Below are positions 17,175-26,439 of a stretch of 64,000 bases of DNA, in pieces. Position numbers and translations under genes: made by a program. The notes below the pieces were generated by a model that did no database searches, was not told the DNA's origin, and worked only from the letters and a program-made list of their open reading frames with translations. Within the stretch, counting starts at the first letter, position 1. Every line of letters begins with the position of its first letter. The DNA lies in the NCBI GenBank assembly GCA_964399545.1, contig CAYNRG010000004.1, positions 98,775 to 162,774 of the forward strand, in the 5' to 3' direction. The stretch comes from CAYNRG01 sp964399545 (GTDB lineage: Bacteria > Bacillota_I > Bacilli_A > Erysipelotrichales > Erysipelotrichaceae).

Positions 17175-17597
17175 ATGAAACTAAAGAAGACAGTTAATTT
17201 GGAGGAAGCGATTAGGAAAAAGGCGGATATAGAGGAGTTAAAAGAAATTTTGTCAGAAATCGAAGAGAAGACCTTAGCTCAGCAGCTAAATCAGCTGTTA
17301 GCTGAAAGAAATTTGCTAATTGCAGAAATTATAAAAAAGACAGCTTTAGATAGAACTTATGCGTATCAAATTTTTGATGGGAGAAGGATTCCTGGAAGAG
17401 ATAAGGTGCTTCAAATAGCCATTGCTCTTTCGTGTACGGTGGATATGACTAACTGTTTGTTGACTTTGTCAAAACACCAAAAATTGTATGCGAAAGTAAA
17501 GCGTGATGCGGCATTAATTTTAATGATTGAAAAAAAATTTCAGCTATCAGAGGTCAACTATCAGTTGGAATGGTTAGGATTTGAGGTGTTGGATTAG
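17175..17597 (+). CDS. HTH (XRE-like) protein paired with the kinase
   Basis: This 140-residue protein has a helix-turn-helix at about residues 35-90 (LNQLLAERNLLIAEIIKKTALDR, then YAYQIFDGRRIPGRD), where an XRE protein would contact DNA. A helical C-terminal part follows (ALILMIEKKFQLSEVNYQLEWLG). The N-terminal 35 residues are charged and helical. I do not recognise a named family. GAGGTG precedes the ATG. It follows the kinase gene and has its own promoter with a copy of the same palindrome. It is the natural candidate for the palindrome-binding protein and for a kinase substrate; both are inferences. Confidence 0.65.
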   Translation: MKLKKTVNLEEAIRKKADIEELKEILSEIEEKTLAQQLNQLLAERNLLIAEIIKKTALDRTYAYQIFDGRRIPGRDKVLQIAIALSCTVDMTNCLLTLSKHQKLYAKVKRDAALILMIEKKFQLSEVNYQLEWLGFEVLD

Positions 17598-17604
17598 GGA
17601 AAAT

Positions 17605-17675
17605 AAAAAGGACTGTTTAAATAAAATCTAGTTGTTATCATAACACTTAGATTTATTTCTTACGAGTCCTTTTTT
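17605..17675. terminator. Large bidirectional terminator hairpin
   Basis: AAAAAGGACT (17605-17614) pairs with AGTCCTTTTTT (17665-17675), and inside it AATAAAATCTA pairs imperfectly with TAGATTTATT around GTTGTTATCATAACAC. It lies between convergent genes and can serve both. Confidence 0.8.
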
Positions 17676-17691
17676 AGGTGGAAAGAAGAGA

Positions 17692-18813
17692 TTATTTACT
17701 TTCTTCAAGAGGTTTATCTAGGTAAAGCATATAATACTCATCATAGGTTAGACCTGATGCAGCGACTTTTTTAGCAAGTTCAGGACCTATGTAGCGATAA
17801 TGCCAAGGTTCATAGGTGTAACCTGTAATTTGTTCTTTTCCTTCAGGATATCGAAGAATCCAACCATAATTAGCAGCATTTTCTTTAACCCACTCGAATT
17901 CAGGAGTGTCTTTGAAAGAGCCGATATTTTGACTTTCTCCTCCTGCACTTAAATCAATAGTTAAGCCAGTTTGATGTTCTGAATGCCCAGGCCGTGCTGA
18001 GAACCTATCAGCTTCTTCTTGTCCTTTGGCACTTACATAGCGGTCATACAAAGAAGCTTGGTGTTCGTAATCACGATATGAACTAGTTGCATAAATGACT
18101 AACCCTAAATCGCGTGCGCCCTCACAAAGTTCTTCAAGGGCATCTGCAGCTTCAGCATCTAATTGAAGGTCTGAGGATGCGTAACGAAGAGATAAATTTT
18201 CTAATTTTGAAGGCACATAAGAAGAAGATAGATAGAATGTTTTATTTACAAGCATATTAATATTTCCTTCATTCTTTACAGGAGCAACTACTTCGTAAGG
18301 TGCTCTATAGGTATTAGTTAAAGACAATGCCGCAGAGCTATTTGACTCTGAATTTTTTTGGGCATCTTGAAGATAGGTTGTAATATCTTCTTGGAAATCA
18401 AAGACTAATAAAGGTGTAATTTCATAAAATTTTAAACCATCAAAAAGAGAAAGGACAGTTTCTTTTGAATAACCTTTTTCAATTAATCGATCAAAAAGAA
18501 GAAATTCTTTTTCCTCACATGTATCTGTAACAACATAAAGCTCAAGGTATTTTTTATTTAATGTTTTGGATGAGATTGCTTGAGCAAGATTTTCAGAGTA
18601 GTAGTCATTTTTTAAAATTGTCGATACTAAACGTTGAGAGCGGATAGATCTAACTTCTTCGGTAGTGTACCCTAAGGATTTTAACTCTTTAGTTTGAAGC
18701 ATAAAAGGAACACGAATAAGAGCAATTACCAATAGAATGATAGCTAGCCCCCCATAGATAGCTACTTTCCGAATATTTTTAATTGGGGGATTGAAATTTT
18801 TTCTTTTAATCAT
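17692..18813 (-). CDS. VanY-type D-alanyl-D-alanine carboxypeptidase
   Basis: This 373-residue protein has one N-terminal membrane anchor (residues about 15-37) and an extracellular zinc peptidase of the M15B/VanY family at the C-terminus. Zinc ligands and catalytic residues are visible in RPGHSEHQTGLTIDLSAGG (His, Asp) and EPWHYRYIG (Glu, His). The substrate-binding stretch YATSSYRDYEHQASLY is also typical. It trims terminal D-alanine from peptidoglycan stems. The region between anchor and peptidase (about 160 residues) is helical with no known domain. The start at 18813 overlaps the upstream stop (ATGA) and has AAAGGAG upstream. Nothing suggests a vancomycin-resistance cluster. Confidence 0.9.
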   Translation of the reverse strand: MIKRKNFNPPIKNIRKVAIYGGLAIILLVIALIRVPFMLQTKELKSLGYTTEEVRSIRSQRLVSTILKNDYYSENLAQAISSKTLNKKYLELYVVTDTCEEKEFLLFDRLIEKGYSKETVLSLFDGLKFYEITPLLVFDFQEDITTYLQDAQKNSESNSSAALSLTNTYRAPYEVVAPVKNEGNINMLVNKTFYLSSSYVPSKLENLSLRYASSDLQLDAEAADALEELCEGARDLGLVIYATSSYRDYEHQASLYDRYVSAKGQEEADRFSARPGHSEHQTGLTIDLSAGGESQNIGSFKDTPEFEWVKENAANYGWILRYPEGKEQITGYTYEPWHYRYIGPELAKKVAASGLTYDEYYMLYLDKPLEESK

Positions 18814-19487
18814 AATAAATTCTCCTTTAATAAAGTCCATGGAAATTGATTGGGTGGACTACTTTTAAATGTGCATATTTCTTTAGTAATGGGATGTTTA
18901 AACTGTAACTCAACAGCCCATAAGGCAATTTGTTGTCCAACGATGGACTTTGAGTTGTAGCGCTGATCTCCCCAAAGAGGGGCATGATGTGAAGCGAATT
19001 GAACTCGAATTTGATGAGGGCGTCCTGTCTCTAGTTGAATTTCGACAAGGCTTAAACTCTCTTTTGTATTGAGGTACTGATAAGATAGAATCGCTTTTTT
19101 TCCTTCTGGGTGAGTTGGTTGGACCGTGCAGACCATATTATTCCGACGATCTTTCATAAGGTAATCTATCCATGTTGCTGAGGGGAGTAAATTCGAACTA
19201 CAAACCACGGCCTGGTAGATTTTTTTAATTTCATTTTTCCTTAGTTGATCAGATAATCTAGAAGCAGCTTTGGATGTTTTTGCAAAAACCATAACACCAC
19301 CAACAGGACGATCTAATCGATGAACAAGACCTAAATAAACATTCCCGGGTTTTTGGTAACGGTGCTTTAAATCTTCTTTTAGTATTGTTAGACAGTCTTT
19401 ATCTTGAGAACGATCTGCTTGAACGGGGATATTAACAGGCTTTTCCACCACAAGAAGGTGATTGTCTTCATAAATAATGGAAATCAT
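18810..19487 (-). CDS. RluA-family pseudouridine synthase
   Basis: This 225-residue RNA pseudouridine synthase carries the catalytic motif GLVHRLDRPVGGVMVFAKT with the essential aspartate, and the conserved ending LETGRPHQIRVQFA. There is no N-terminal S4 domain, so it resembles the short RluA/TruC group rather than RluD. The start at 19487 overlaps the upstream methyltransferase stop (TAATG); an upstream in-frame start has no support. The RNA target cannot be told from sequence. It is the middle gene of a three-gene minus-strand operon. Confidence 0.87.
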   Translation of the reverse strand: MISIIYEDNHLLVVEKPVNIPVQADRSQDKDCLTILKEDLKHRYQKPGNVYLGLVHRLDRPVGGVMVFAKTSKAASRLSDQLRKNEIKKIYQAVVCSSNLLPSATWIDYLMKDRRNNMVCTVQPTHPEGKKAILSYQYLNTKESLSLVEIQLETGRPHQIRVQFASHHAPLWGDQRYNSKSIVGQQIALWAVELQFKHPITKEICTFKSSPPNQFPWTLLKENLL

Positions 19488-20359
19488 TATTTTGACCACC
19501 GCCCATAAATTCCGCAAGGTAAGAATAAGTTTTCAGAACGAATAGGTAAACTAATTTCCCCTGCTTCAATATTTCCGGAATTCATTCTTTTTAAGATGGA
19601 ACGAGTCAGAATGTTTTCTAAAGAAATGCTAGAAAATCCAGTTGTATAGGCATTAACTAAGAAGAAAATAGCATCTTTATCTAAGATATCTAAACAAGCA
19701 TCAATTAGGATGTTGATGTGCTCTTCTAATTTCCACATTTCTCCTTGAGGGCCGCGACCATATGATGGAGGATCCATAACAATGCCATGATAGGTATGTC
19801 CGCGACGTTTTTCGCGTTGAACAAATTTTAGAACGTCATCCACAATGAAACGAATTTTGTTATTTTCAAGTCCACATAATTGCATATTTTCTTTAGCCCA
19901 TTGGACCATTCCTTTAGAAGCATCTACGTGGACAACCTCGGCAGCTCCAGCTTGACTACAAGCCATAGTAGCTCCACCTGTATAAGCGAATAAGTTCAAA
20001 ATGCGAACTTCATGAGAGCTTTTTTTAATTTTTTCCTGCATCCAATCCCAGTTTGCAGCTTGTTCAGGAAATAACCCCGTGTGTTTAAATCCCGTAGGAG
20101 AAACTTTAAAGGTTAAATCTTTGTAACGAACTGTCCAAAAATCTGGGAGTGAAGTCTTAAAATCCCAACGACCACCACCTTGTTTAGAACGGTGGTAATG
20201 GGCATCACAAGTTTTCCATACGGAAGAGTTTGTATCAGTATACCAAATCGCTTGTGGATCAGGGCGCCGAAGGGTGAATTTTCCCCAACGTTCTAGCTTT
20301 TCGCCACATCCAGCATCCAAGCATTCATAATCTTTCCAATGTTCACTATATTTTTTCAT
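19487..20359 (-). CDS. Class I SAM-dependent rRNA methyltransferase (RlmI/RlmK-like)
   Basis: This 290-residue protein resembles the catalytic half of RlmI/RlmK-type 23S rRNA methyltransferases (COG1092). The SAM-binding motif is LNLFAYTGGATMA near residue 125, with acidic VHVDASKGMVQWA after it, and the catalytic DPPSYGRGPQGE near residue 200. AAAGGAGC precedes the ATG. It heads an operon with the pseudouridine synthase, so two RNA-modifying enzymes are co-expressed. The exact nucleotide modified is unknown. Confidence 0.82.
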   Translation of the reverse strand: MKKYSEHWKDYECLDAGCGEKLERWGKFTLRRPDPQAIWYTDTNSSVWKTCDAHYHRSKQGGGRWDFKTSLPDFWTVRYKDLTFKVSPTGFKHTGLFPEQAANWDWMQEKIKKSSHEVRILNLFAYTGGATMACSQAGAAEVVHVDASKGMVQWAKENMQLCGLENNKIRFIVDDVLKFVQREKRRGHTYHGIVMDPPSYGRGPQGEMWKLEEHINILIDACLDILDKDAIFFLVNAYTTGFSSISLENILTRSILKRMNSGNIEAGEISLPIRSENLFLPCGIYGRWSK

Positions 20360-20450
20360 GTAAAAGCTCCTTTAGACCATTTAATTCATTATAGCATTAA
20401 AATGAACTTTTCTGTATAATATTAGAAGAAAAAGAAAGGTGGACATAGAA

Positions 20451-22604
20451 ATGAATTTACTTGATGGATTAAATCAACATCAAAAAGAGGCGGTTTTAGC
20501 ACAGGAGCAATATCTTCGGATTATTGCAGGAGCTGGAAGTGGAAAAACGCGAGTGTTAACAACAAGAATTGCCCACCTTATTGAAGAGAGAGGTATATAT
20601 CCGAATCGAATTTTAGCAATAACCTTTACAAATAAGGCGGCAAATGAGATGAAAGAGCGAGTACGTCGTCAGTTAAATGACCCCAATATGGCCGTCTGGA
20701 TTAGCACGATCCATTCCTTATGCGTTCGTATTTTAAGGGAAGATATTGTTGCGATGGATATTCCACGTAATTTTACAGTGATGGATCAAGATGATCAAAA
20801 AAGTATTTTGAAAGAAGCGTATAAGTTGTTTGAGATTGATAAAGGGAATCTATCTTTTTATTCAATGTTGAATTATATTTCAAATAATAAAAGTGCGGAT
20901 ATTTCAATTGAAAGAGCTTATGTTTTAGCGGGTGATCTACATGGTGAAAAAAGCAAAGCGAAAGTTTATGAATATTATTGTAATCGTCAAAAAGAAATGT
21001 ATGCATTAGATTTTGATGATTTATTGTTGGTTACAGTAAAACTATTGAAACAATTTCCGACAATACGCCAAAAATGGGGTTCTCGATTTCATCATATTTT
21101 AGTGGATGAGTTTCAAGATATTGATTCTGTTCAATATGAGCTAATTCAATTTTTAGCACAGACAGAAAACTCAATTTTAGTTGTGGGTGATCCCGATCAA
21201 ACCATTTATACATGGCGTGGTGCAGATGTGAATATTATTATGAATTTTGAGAAATCGTATCCTACCTGTAAAACGATTTTCTTAAATCAAAATTATCGAT
21301 CTTCTGATAAAATTCTTCAAGGTGCAAATAGTGTTATTCGATGCAATCGAAATCGGATAGAAAAAGAGTTATACACTCAGCGAGTGCAAGAGGAGTTAAT
21401 TACTCATTACTCAAGTACTTCAGAAGAATATGAAGCTTACTGGATTGCAAGTAAAATTAGTGAGTTGCATCAAAAGGGGAAGTCATATAAGGATATCGCT
21501 ATTCTGTATCGAAGTAATTATCTTTCACGGGCAATTGAGAGAAGTTTACTCGATGAAAGAGTTCCCTATATTATTTATGGAGGAATAAAATTCTATGAAC
21601 GAGCTGAAATCAAAGATGCGCTTTGCTACTTGAGAATGATTACTGCGGCTGATGATTTAGCATTACAGAGAATCATCAATAAACCGAAAAGAGGGTTGGG
21701 AAAGAAGAGCTTAGATGCGATTTTTGATCATGCTCGTGCAGAGGGCACAAGCATGTATGAAGCGTTGTTAAAAGAGATTCCACTTTCTGGAAAAGCGAAG
21801 GTAACTGTTGAAAAATTTGTAGAAATGGTTGAAAGATGGAGAAAATTGGCAGATGATAAGCCTGTCTTTGAAGTTTTGGAGATGGTTCTTAGAGATAGTG
21901 GTTACCACGATATGCTATCGGAGAATCAAGAAACAGAGCGAATGGAGAATTTAAAGGAATTAATGAATGATATCCAAACTTTTATGGTGAATTATCCAGA
22001 AAGCACATTGGATGAGTATTTACAGTTAGTTTCTCTTTATGGAGAGAGAGATGATAATCTCCAAGATGATGTAGTTCAGCTGATGACTATTCATGCAGCA
22101 AAAGGATTAGAGTTTGATACTGTTTTTGTTTGCGGTCTATCGGATGGTGTTTTTCCAAGTGAAAGGTCCATGGCTGAAGGAAATCAAGGAGTTGAAGAAG
22201 AAAGGCGGTTAGCCTATGTTGCATTTACTCGTGCCAAAAATAAGTTATACCTAACAGAATCTTCAGGATTTAGCTTTGTCTTATCAAAAGCACGTGTTCC
22301 ATCACGATTTATTGATGAATTGGATGATGAAACAGTAGAACATTTAGGGGCTACTTTTGATCATGGTAAGCGAAGTGACTTTGTACTGAAACAAGAACCT
22401 TTAGCACCAAAACCAACAATGACAACATTAAAAAAGGGAACAGCAACGCGTTGGAAAAAGGGCGAGCTTGTTACTCATGGTAAATTTGGAGATGGGGTTG
22501 TGATGAGCTATGATAAAGGGATGGTTGAAATTGCCTTTGCTTATCCTCATGGTGTGAAGAAGATGTTGTCCTCTCATCCATCTATCAAGAGAAAGTCTGA
22601 ATAA
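20451..22604 (+). CDS. pcrA: ATP-dependent DNA helicase PcrA
   Basis: PcrA is the essential Gram-positive UvrD-type 3'-5' helicase of repair and replication restart. All superfamily 1 motifs are present: GAGSGKTRVL (Walker A, near residue 27), AITFTNKAANEMKER, LVDEFQDID (DExx), VVGDPDQTIYTWRGA, LNQNYRS, VQLMTIHAAKGLEF and RRLAYVAFTRA. The C-terminus has the Tudor-like tail (GELVTHGKFGDGVV) that binds RNA polymerase. At 717 residues it is normal. I use 20451 because AAAGGTGG precedes it and the protein then begins MNLLDGLN. It is followed by ligA, the usual Firmicutes order. Confidence 0.96.
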   Translation: MNLLDGLNQHQKEAVLAQEQYLRIIAGAGSGKTRVLTTRIAHLIEERGIYPNRILAITFTNKAANEMKERVRRQLNDPNMAVWISTIHSLCVRILREDIVAMDIPRNFTVMDQDDQKSILKEAYKLFEIDKGNLSFYSMLNYISNNKSADISIERAYVLAGDLHGEKSKAKVYEYYCNRQKEMYALDFDDLLLVTVKLLKQFPTIRQKWGSRFHHILVDEFQDIDSVQYELIQFLAQTENSILVVGDPDQTIYTWRGADVNIIMNFEKSYPTCKTIFLNQNYRSSDKILQGANSVIRCNRNRIEKELYTQRVQEELITHYSSTSEEYEAYWIASKISELHQKGKSYKDIAILYRSNYLSRAIERSLLDERVPYIIYGGIKFYERAEIKDALCYLRMITAADDLALQRIINKPKRGLGKKSLDAIFDHARAEGTSMYEALLKEIPLSGKAKVTVEKFVEMVERWRKLADDKPVFEVLEMVLRDSGYHDMLSENQETERMENLKELMNDIQTFMVNYPESTLDEYLQLVSLYGERDDNLQDDVVQLMTIHAAKGLEFDTVFVCGLSDGVFPSERSMAEGNQGVEEERRLAYVAFTRAKNKLYLTESSGFSFVLSKARVPSRFIDELDDETVEHLGATFDHGKRSDFVLKQEPLAPKPTMTTLKKGTATRWKKGELVTHGKFGDGVVMSYDKGMVEIAFAYPHGVKKMLSSHPSIKRKSE

Positions 22605-22734
22605 TACGAAGATTTGAGATTGATTTGTGCTTATTGGTGTTAATCAATCTTTTTCTCTGTGTAAAACTAAGATTTTGAAGATAAAAACAAGTGATTTTTA
22701 TGATATAATAAAAAGAGTTTTTGGAGGAAATAAA

Positions 22735-24726
22735 ATGAAGGACAGAATTGAAGAACTACGAAATTTATTAAATCAATACAATTATGAGTATCATGTCCTT
22801 GATCAGCCAACAATTCCTGATTCAAGTTATGATCAATTAATAAGAGAACTACAAGAGTTAGAAAATAAATACCCAGAATATTTTGATGAATCTTCTCCAA
22901 CACAGCGTATTGGTGGTACAGTGTTAGAAGAGTTTCAAAAAGTAGCACATAAGAGGAAAATGCTTTCTTTAGGAAATGTTTTTAATGAGGAAGAACTCAA
23001 AAGTTGGGCAAGTAAAATAGAACAAGAAGTTGGCCCTGTGGAATATTGTGTAGAGTTTAAGATTGATGGGTTAGCAATGTCGATTGATTATCAAAAAGGT
23101 AAGTTTAGTCAGGCGGTTACACGTGGTGATGGTGAAGTTGGTGAGTTAGTTACAGAAAATGTGAAAACAATAAAATCGATTCCGATGAAGATTGACTACC
23201 AACAAGACTTAGAAATTCGTGGTGAGGTTTTTATGCCAAAGGCAGTATTTGATAAATTAAATCAGCAGCGAAAAACATCTCAAGAAAGTGAGTTTGCAAA
23301 TCCTAGGAATGCAGCAGCAGGGTCAATTAGGCAGTTAGATTCAAGTGTTGCAGCTTCCAGACGACTAGATGCATTTTGGTATTATGTTCCAGAAGGGATG
23401 CAACATGGGAATTCGAGCCATTATGACTCACTGCTGTGGCTTAAAAAATTGGGGTTTAAAATCAATGAGGAAACTCAATTATTTAAGAGTATTGATGAAG
23501 TGTGGTCATGGATTGAAAAAATCACAGAGAAAAGGAATAGTTTAGCATATGATATTGATGGGATTGTAATTAAAGTGAATGACTATCAAATTCAAGAACG
23601 GCTAGGATTTACTGTGAAAGTTCCTAAATGGGCAATTGCTTATAAGTTTCCCGCTGAAGAAGTGATGACTGTTGTTGAAGATATTTTTGTAACGGTGGGA
23701 AGAACAGGAAGAATAACACCTAATGCAAAGTTGCAACCAGTACAGTTGGCAGGTTCTGTTGTTGGGGCAGCAACATTACATAATGAAGATATGATTGCTA
23801 ATAAAGACATTCGAATTAAAGATACGGTAGTTATTCGAAAAGCTGGTGATATTATTCCTGAAGTAGTTCGAAGCATTAAAGAAAAGAGAAATGGACAGCA
23901 AAAGCCATACATTTATCCAACACACTGTCCGCAATGTAATCAACCTCTACATCGCTTTGAAGAGGAGGCTTCACATTATTGCATTAATAGTGATTGTCCA
24001 GCTCGGATTGTGAGTTCTATTGCTCATTTTGCATCACGGGATGCAATGAATATTGATGGCTTAGGAGAAAAAAGAGTGGAACAGATTTATAAAGCTGGAT
24101 GGTTAAAAACCGTTGCGGATATTTATGAATTAAAAAACCATCGAGAAGAATTAATCGAGTTAGATAAATTTGGGGAAAGGTCCTATGAAAAACTAATTGT
24201 TGCGATTGAAGAAAGCAAACAAAAAGGAATGGATAAACTTTTATTCGGCTTGGGTATTAGGCAAGTGGGAGCAAAGGCTGCACGAGCTTTAGCTGATTAC
24301 TTTGGTAGCATGGAACGATTAAAAGAAACTACAATGGAAGATTTAGTTGAAGTGGAGGATATTGGAACCATTACAGCAGAGGCGGTAGTCAGTTATTTTA
24401 AGGATGAAAAAAATCAAGCTTTATTAACTCATTTGCAACAGCAAAAAGTCAAAATGACCTATGAAAGAGAAGAAAAAGTTGACAGTGAGTTCTCTAATAA
24501 AATAATTGTCTTAACAGGAACACTGGAAAAATATGATCGAAAAGAAGCGCAGAGAATGCTTGAAAAATTAGGTGCAAAAGTCACATCAAGTGTGACATCA
24601 AAAACAGATTTTTTGATTGCAGGAACTAACGCAGGTTCGAAATTAACAAAAGCACAGTCACTGAATATTCAAGTTTTGAGTGAAGAAGAGTGGTTAGCGA
24701 TGATGGAGGAAAAAGAAAATGAATGA
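22735..24726 (+). CDS. ligA: NAD-dependent DNA ligase LigA
   Basis: LigA seals nicks in DNA using NAD. Domains in order: Ia (HVLDQPTIPDSSYDQL), the adenylation domain with active-site lysine in EFKIDGLAM near residue 112, the OB fold, a four-cysteine zinc finger (CPQCNQ..CINSDCPARI near residue 400), helix-hairpin-helix repeats, and a C-terminal BRCT domain (IIVLTGTLEKYDRKEAQRMLEKLGAKV, quoted here only as a landmark region near residues 585-612). At 663 residues it is standard. GGAGG lies before the ATG at 22735 and TATAAT near 22702. It overlaps gatC by eight bases. Confidence 0.97.
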   Translation: MKDRIEELRNLLNQYNYEYHVLDQPTIPDSSYDQLIRELQELENKYPEYFDESSPTQRIGGTVLEEFQKVAHKRKMLSLGNVFNEEELKSWASKIEQEVGPVEYCVEFKIDGLAMSIDYQKGKFSQAVTRGDGEVGELVTENVKTIKSIPMKIDYQQDLEIRGEVFMPKAVFDKLNQQRKTSQESEFANPRNAAAGSIRQLDSSVAASRRLDAFWYYVPEGMQHGNSSHYDSLLWLKKLGFKINEETQLFKSIDEVWSWIEKITEKRNSLAYDIDGIVIKVNDYQIQERLGFTVKVPKWAIAYKFPAEEVMTVVEDIFVTVGRTGRITPNAKLQPVQLAGSVVGAATLHNEDMIANKDIRIKDTVVIRKAGDIIPEVVRSIKEKRNGQQKPYIYPTHCPQCNQPLHRFEEEASHYCINSDCPARIVSSIAHFASRDAMNIDGLGEKRVEQIYKAGWLKTVADIYELKNHREELIELDKFGERSYEKLIVAIEESKQKGMDKLLFGLGIRQVGAKAARALADYFGSMERLKETTMEDLVEVEDIGTITAEAVVSYFKDEKNQALLTHLQQQKVKMTYEREEKVDSEFSNKIIVLTGTLEKYDRKEAQRMLEKLGAKVTSSVTSKTDFLIAGTNAGSKLTKAQSLNIQVLSEEEWLAMMEEKENE

Positions 24727-25015
24727 GAAAAAAGATAAAGACTATTTTCGTGCACTAGCAAAACAGTGCATGTTTGAGTTTAAAGAAGAAGAGTTAGATC
24801 AAGTTGGGGCTGCCTTTGAAGTATTAGAAAAGCAGATGGAGTTTCTTTCTCATGTAGATACTGAAGGAATTGAACCAATGAACTATCCGTTTGAAGAAGA
24901 AACGATGTTTCTTCGCGATGATGTTGTTAACCATGTTGTGGCTCAAGATGAGGCACTGAAAAACGCAGCAAAATCTAGAAATGGGCATATTCTGGTGCCA
25001 AAGGTAATACGATGA
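24719..25015 (+). CDS. gatC: Asp/Glu-tRNA amidotransferase subunit C
   Basis: GatC is the small stabilising subunit of the GatCAB amidotransferase, which converts misacylated Glu-tRNA(Gln) and Asp-tRNA(Asn) to the correct forms. At 98 residues it has the normal size, with the typical LSHVDTEGIEPMNYP and the C-terminal ILVPKVIR that wraps GatA. It overlaps ligA by eight bases and gatA by four. Its presence implies that the organism lacks at least one direct tRNA synthetase (GlnRS or AsnRS). Confidence 0.94.
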   Translation: MNEKKDKDYFRALAKQCMFEFKEEELDQVGAAFEVLEKQMEFLSHVDTEGIEPMNYPFEEETMFLRDDVVNHVVAQDEALKNAAKSRNGHILVPKVIR

Positions 25016-26439
25016 TGATGAAACTAAAAAAGCAACGACACGAAGCTATAGAAAGTGTTAACCAATCTCTGGAAAAAATGAAGAAAGATCAAGAGATTTT
25101 AAATGCAGTTGTGACATTTGTAGATCCACAAGAGCAACTGAAAGAATTTGACTCTAAAATCGATGGAAAAATGGCAGGAGTGCCGATTGCCTTGAAAGAT
25201 AATGTAATTACTAAGGGAATTAGAACAACTGGATCAAGTAAAATTTTAGATAACTATATCCCTATTTATGATGCACACATTACTGAGAAGTTGAAGGAAG
25301 CTGGGGCAATTATTATTGCTAAGGCATCTATGGATGAATTGGGGATGGGCGGTAGCAATCGCAATGCGGCTACTGGTCCTGTAGCGAATCCATGGGATAC
25401 AAGTCGAATTGCAGGAGGAAGTTCTGGAGGAAGTGCTGCTTTAGTTGCAAGTGGAGTGGTTCCTTTCGCTATTGGAACAGATACAGGAGACTCAGTCAGA
25501 AAACCAGCAGCTTACTGTGGAATTATCGGGGTAAAGCCAACCTATGGGCGAATTTCTCGCTATGGAATCATTCCGTACGCATCCAGTTTAGATCATGTAG
25601 GATATTTTACTACAAATGTTTATGATGCAGCTGTTGGGCTAGAAGTTCTTGCAGGCAGAGATGATAGAGATATGACAAGTGCAAATGAAAAAGTTGAAGA
25701 ATATAGTGAACTTTTAACTGGAAATATTCAAGGAAAGACAATTGGGATATTTAAAAATGTTGTTGATTCTTCAACGAATATAGAAGTTAATGAACAATTT
25801 AATCAGTTGGTAGAGAAATTAAAGAGTAAAGGTGCAATTTTTAAAGAGATTTATTTAAATCAAGAGTTATTGAGAGCAATTTTACCTACATACTATCTGA
25901 TTGCTAATTGTGAAGCTACAGCTAATCATGCAAACTTAGATGCTCTTCGCTTTGGAGTTCAACAAGAAGGTGAAACAGCGGAAGAGATTATGATGAAGTC
26001 TAGAACAGAAGGGTTCGGTCTATTTTTACGCAAACGATTGATGGTTGGAAGTTATGGACTGTTTATAGAGAATCAAGAGAAATTATTCAATAAGGCTAAG
26101 AGAGTTCGCCGCCTTCTTGTTGAAGAATTAAAAAAAGCGATGGAAGAAGTTGATTGCTTGATTGCACCTGCAACACCGACGATTGCAGGAAAGATAGAAG
26201 ATACAAGTCTATCTCAAGATGTTTCTGATGAAAATTTAGTTTCCGATAATTTTATGATTTTAGGAAATTTTAGTGGATACCCTTCAATGACTTTACCAAT
26301 GGGGTTTAGTGAAGGGTGCCCAACGGCAATTAATATTACTTGTCGACCATTTGAGGAGGTATTGATGTTTAATGTTGCTCAAATGATTGAAGAAAATACA
26401 GGATTAAAAGATCAAGTAGCGGAGGTGAAAGCAGGATGA
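25012..26439 (+). CDS. gatA: Asp/Glu-tRNA amidotransferase subunit A
   Basis: GatA is the amidase subunit that releases ammonia from glutamine for GatB. It belongs to the amidase-signature family: the catalytic lysine lies in PIALKDNV near residue 60, the cis-serine in GGSSGGSAA near residue 138, and the nucleophile serine in TGDSVRKPAAYCG near residue 160. Most GatA proteins have TGGS at the last motif; the glycine-to-aspartate form here is one I associate with Mollicutes and relatives. Three ATG codons follow in a row; I use the first, which overlaps the gatC stop. At 475 residues it is normal. Confidence 0.95.
   Translation: MMMKLKKQRHEAIESVNQSLEKMKKDQEILNAVVTFVDPQEQLKEFDSKIDGKMAGVPIALKDNVITKGIRTTGSSKILDNYIPIYDAHITEKLKEAGAIIIAKASMDELGMGGSNRNAATGPVANPWDTSRIAGGSSGGSAALVASGVVPFAIGTDTGDSVRKPAAYCGIIGVKPTYGRISRYGIIPYASSLDHVGYFTTNVYDAAVGLEVLAGRDDRDMTSANEKVEEYSELLTGNIQGKTIGIFKNVVDSSTNIEVNEQFNQLVEKLKSKGAIFKEIYLNQELLRAILPTYYLIANCEATANHANLDALRFGVQQEGETAEEIMMKSRTEGFGLFLRKRLMVGSYGLFIENQEKLFNKAKRVRRLLVEELKKAMEEVDCLIAPATPTIAGKIEDTSLSQDVSDENLVSDNFMILGNFSGYPSMTLPMGFSEGCPTAINITCRPFEEVLMFNVAQMIEENTGLKDQVAEVKAG

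Noticed and set aside
15987..17597. Kinase-HTH pair as an anti-phage system
   Set aside because: No nuclease, toxin or NTPase partner and no mobile-element signs around it; a signalling role fits better.
17692..18813. Part of a vancomycin-resistance cluster
   Set aside because: Only a VanY-like peptidase is present; no VanH, VanA-type ligase, VanX or VanRS genes are near. Such peptidases are ordinary wall enzymes.
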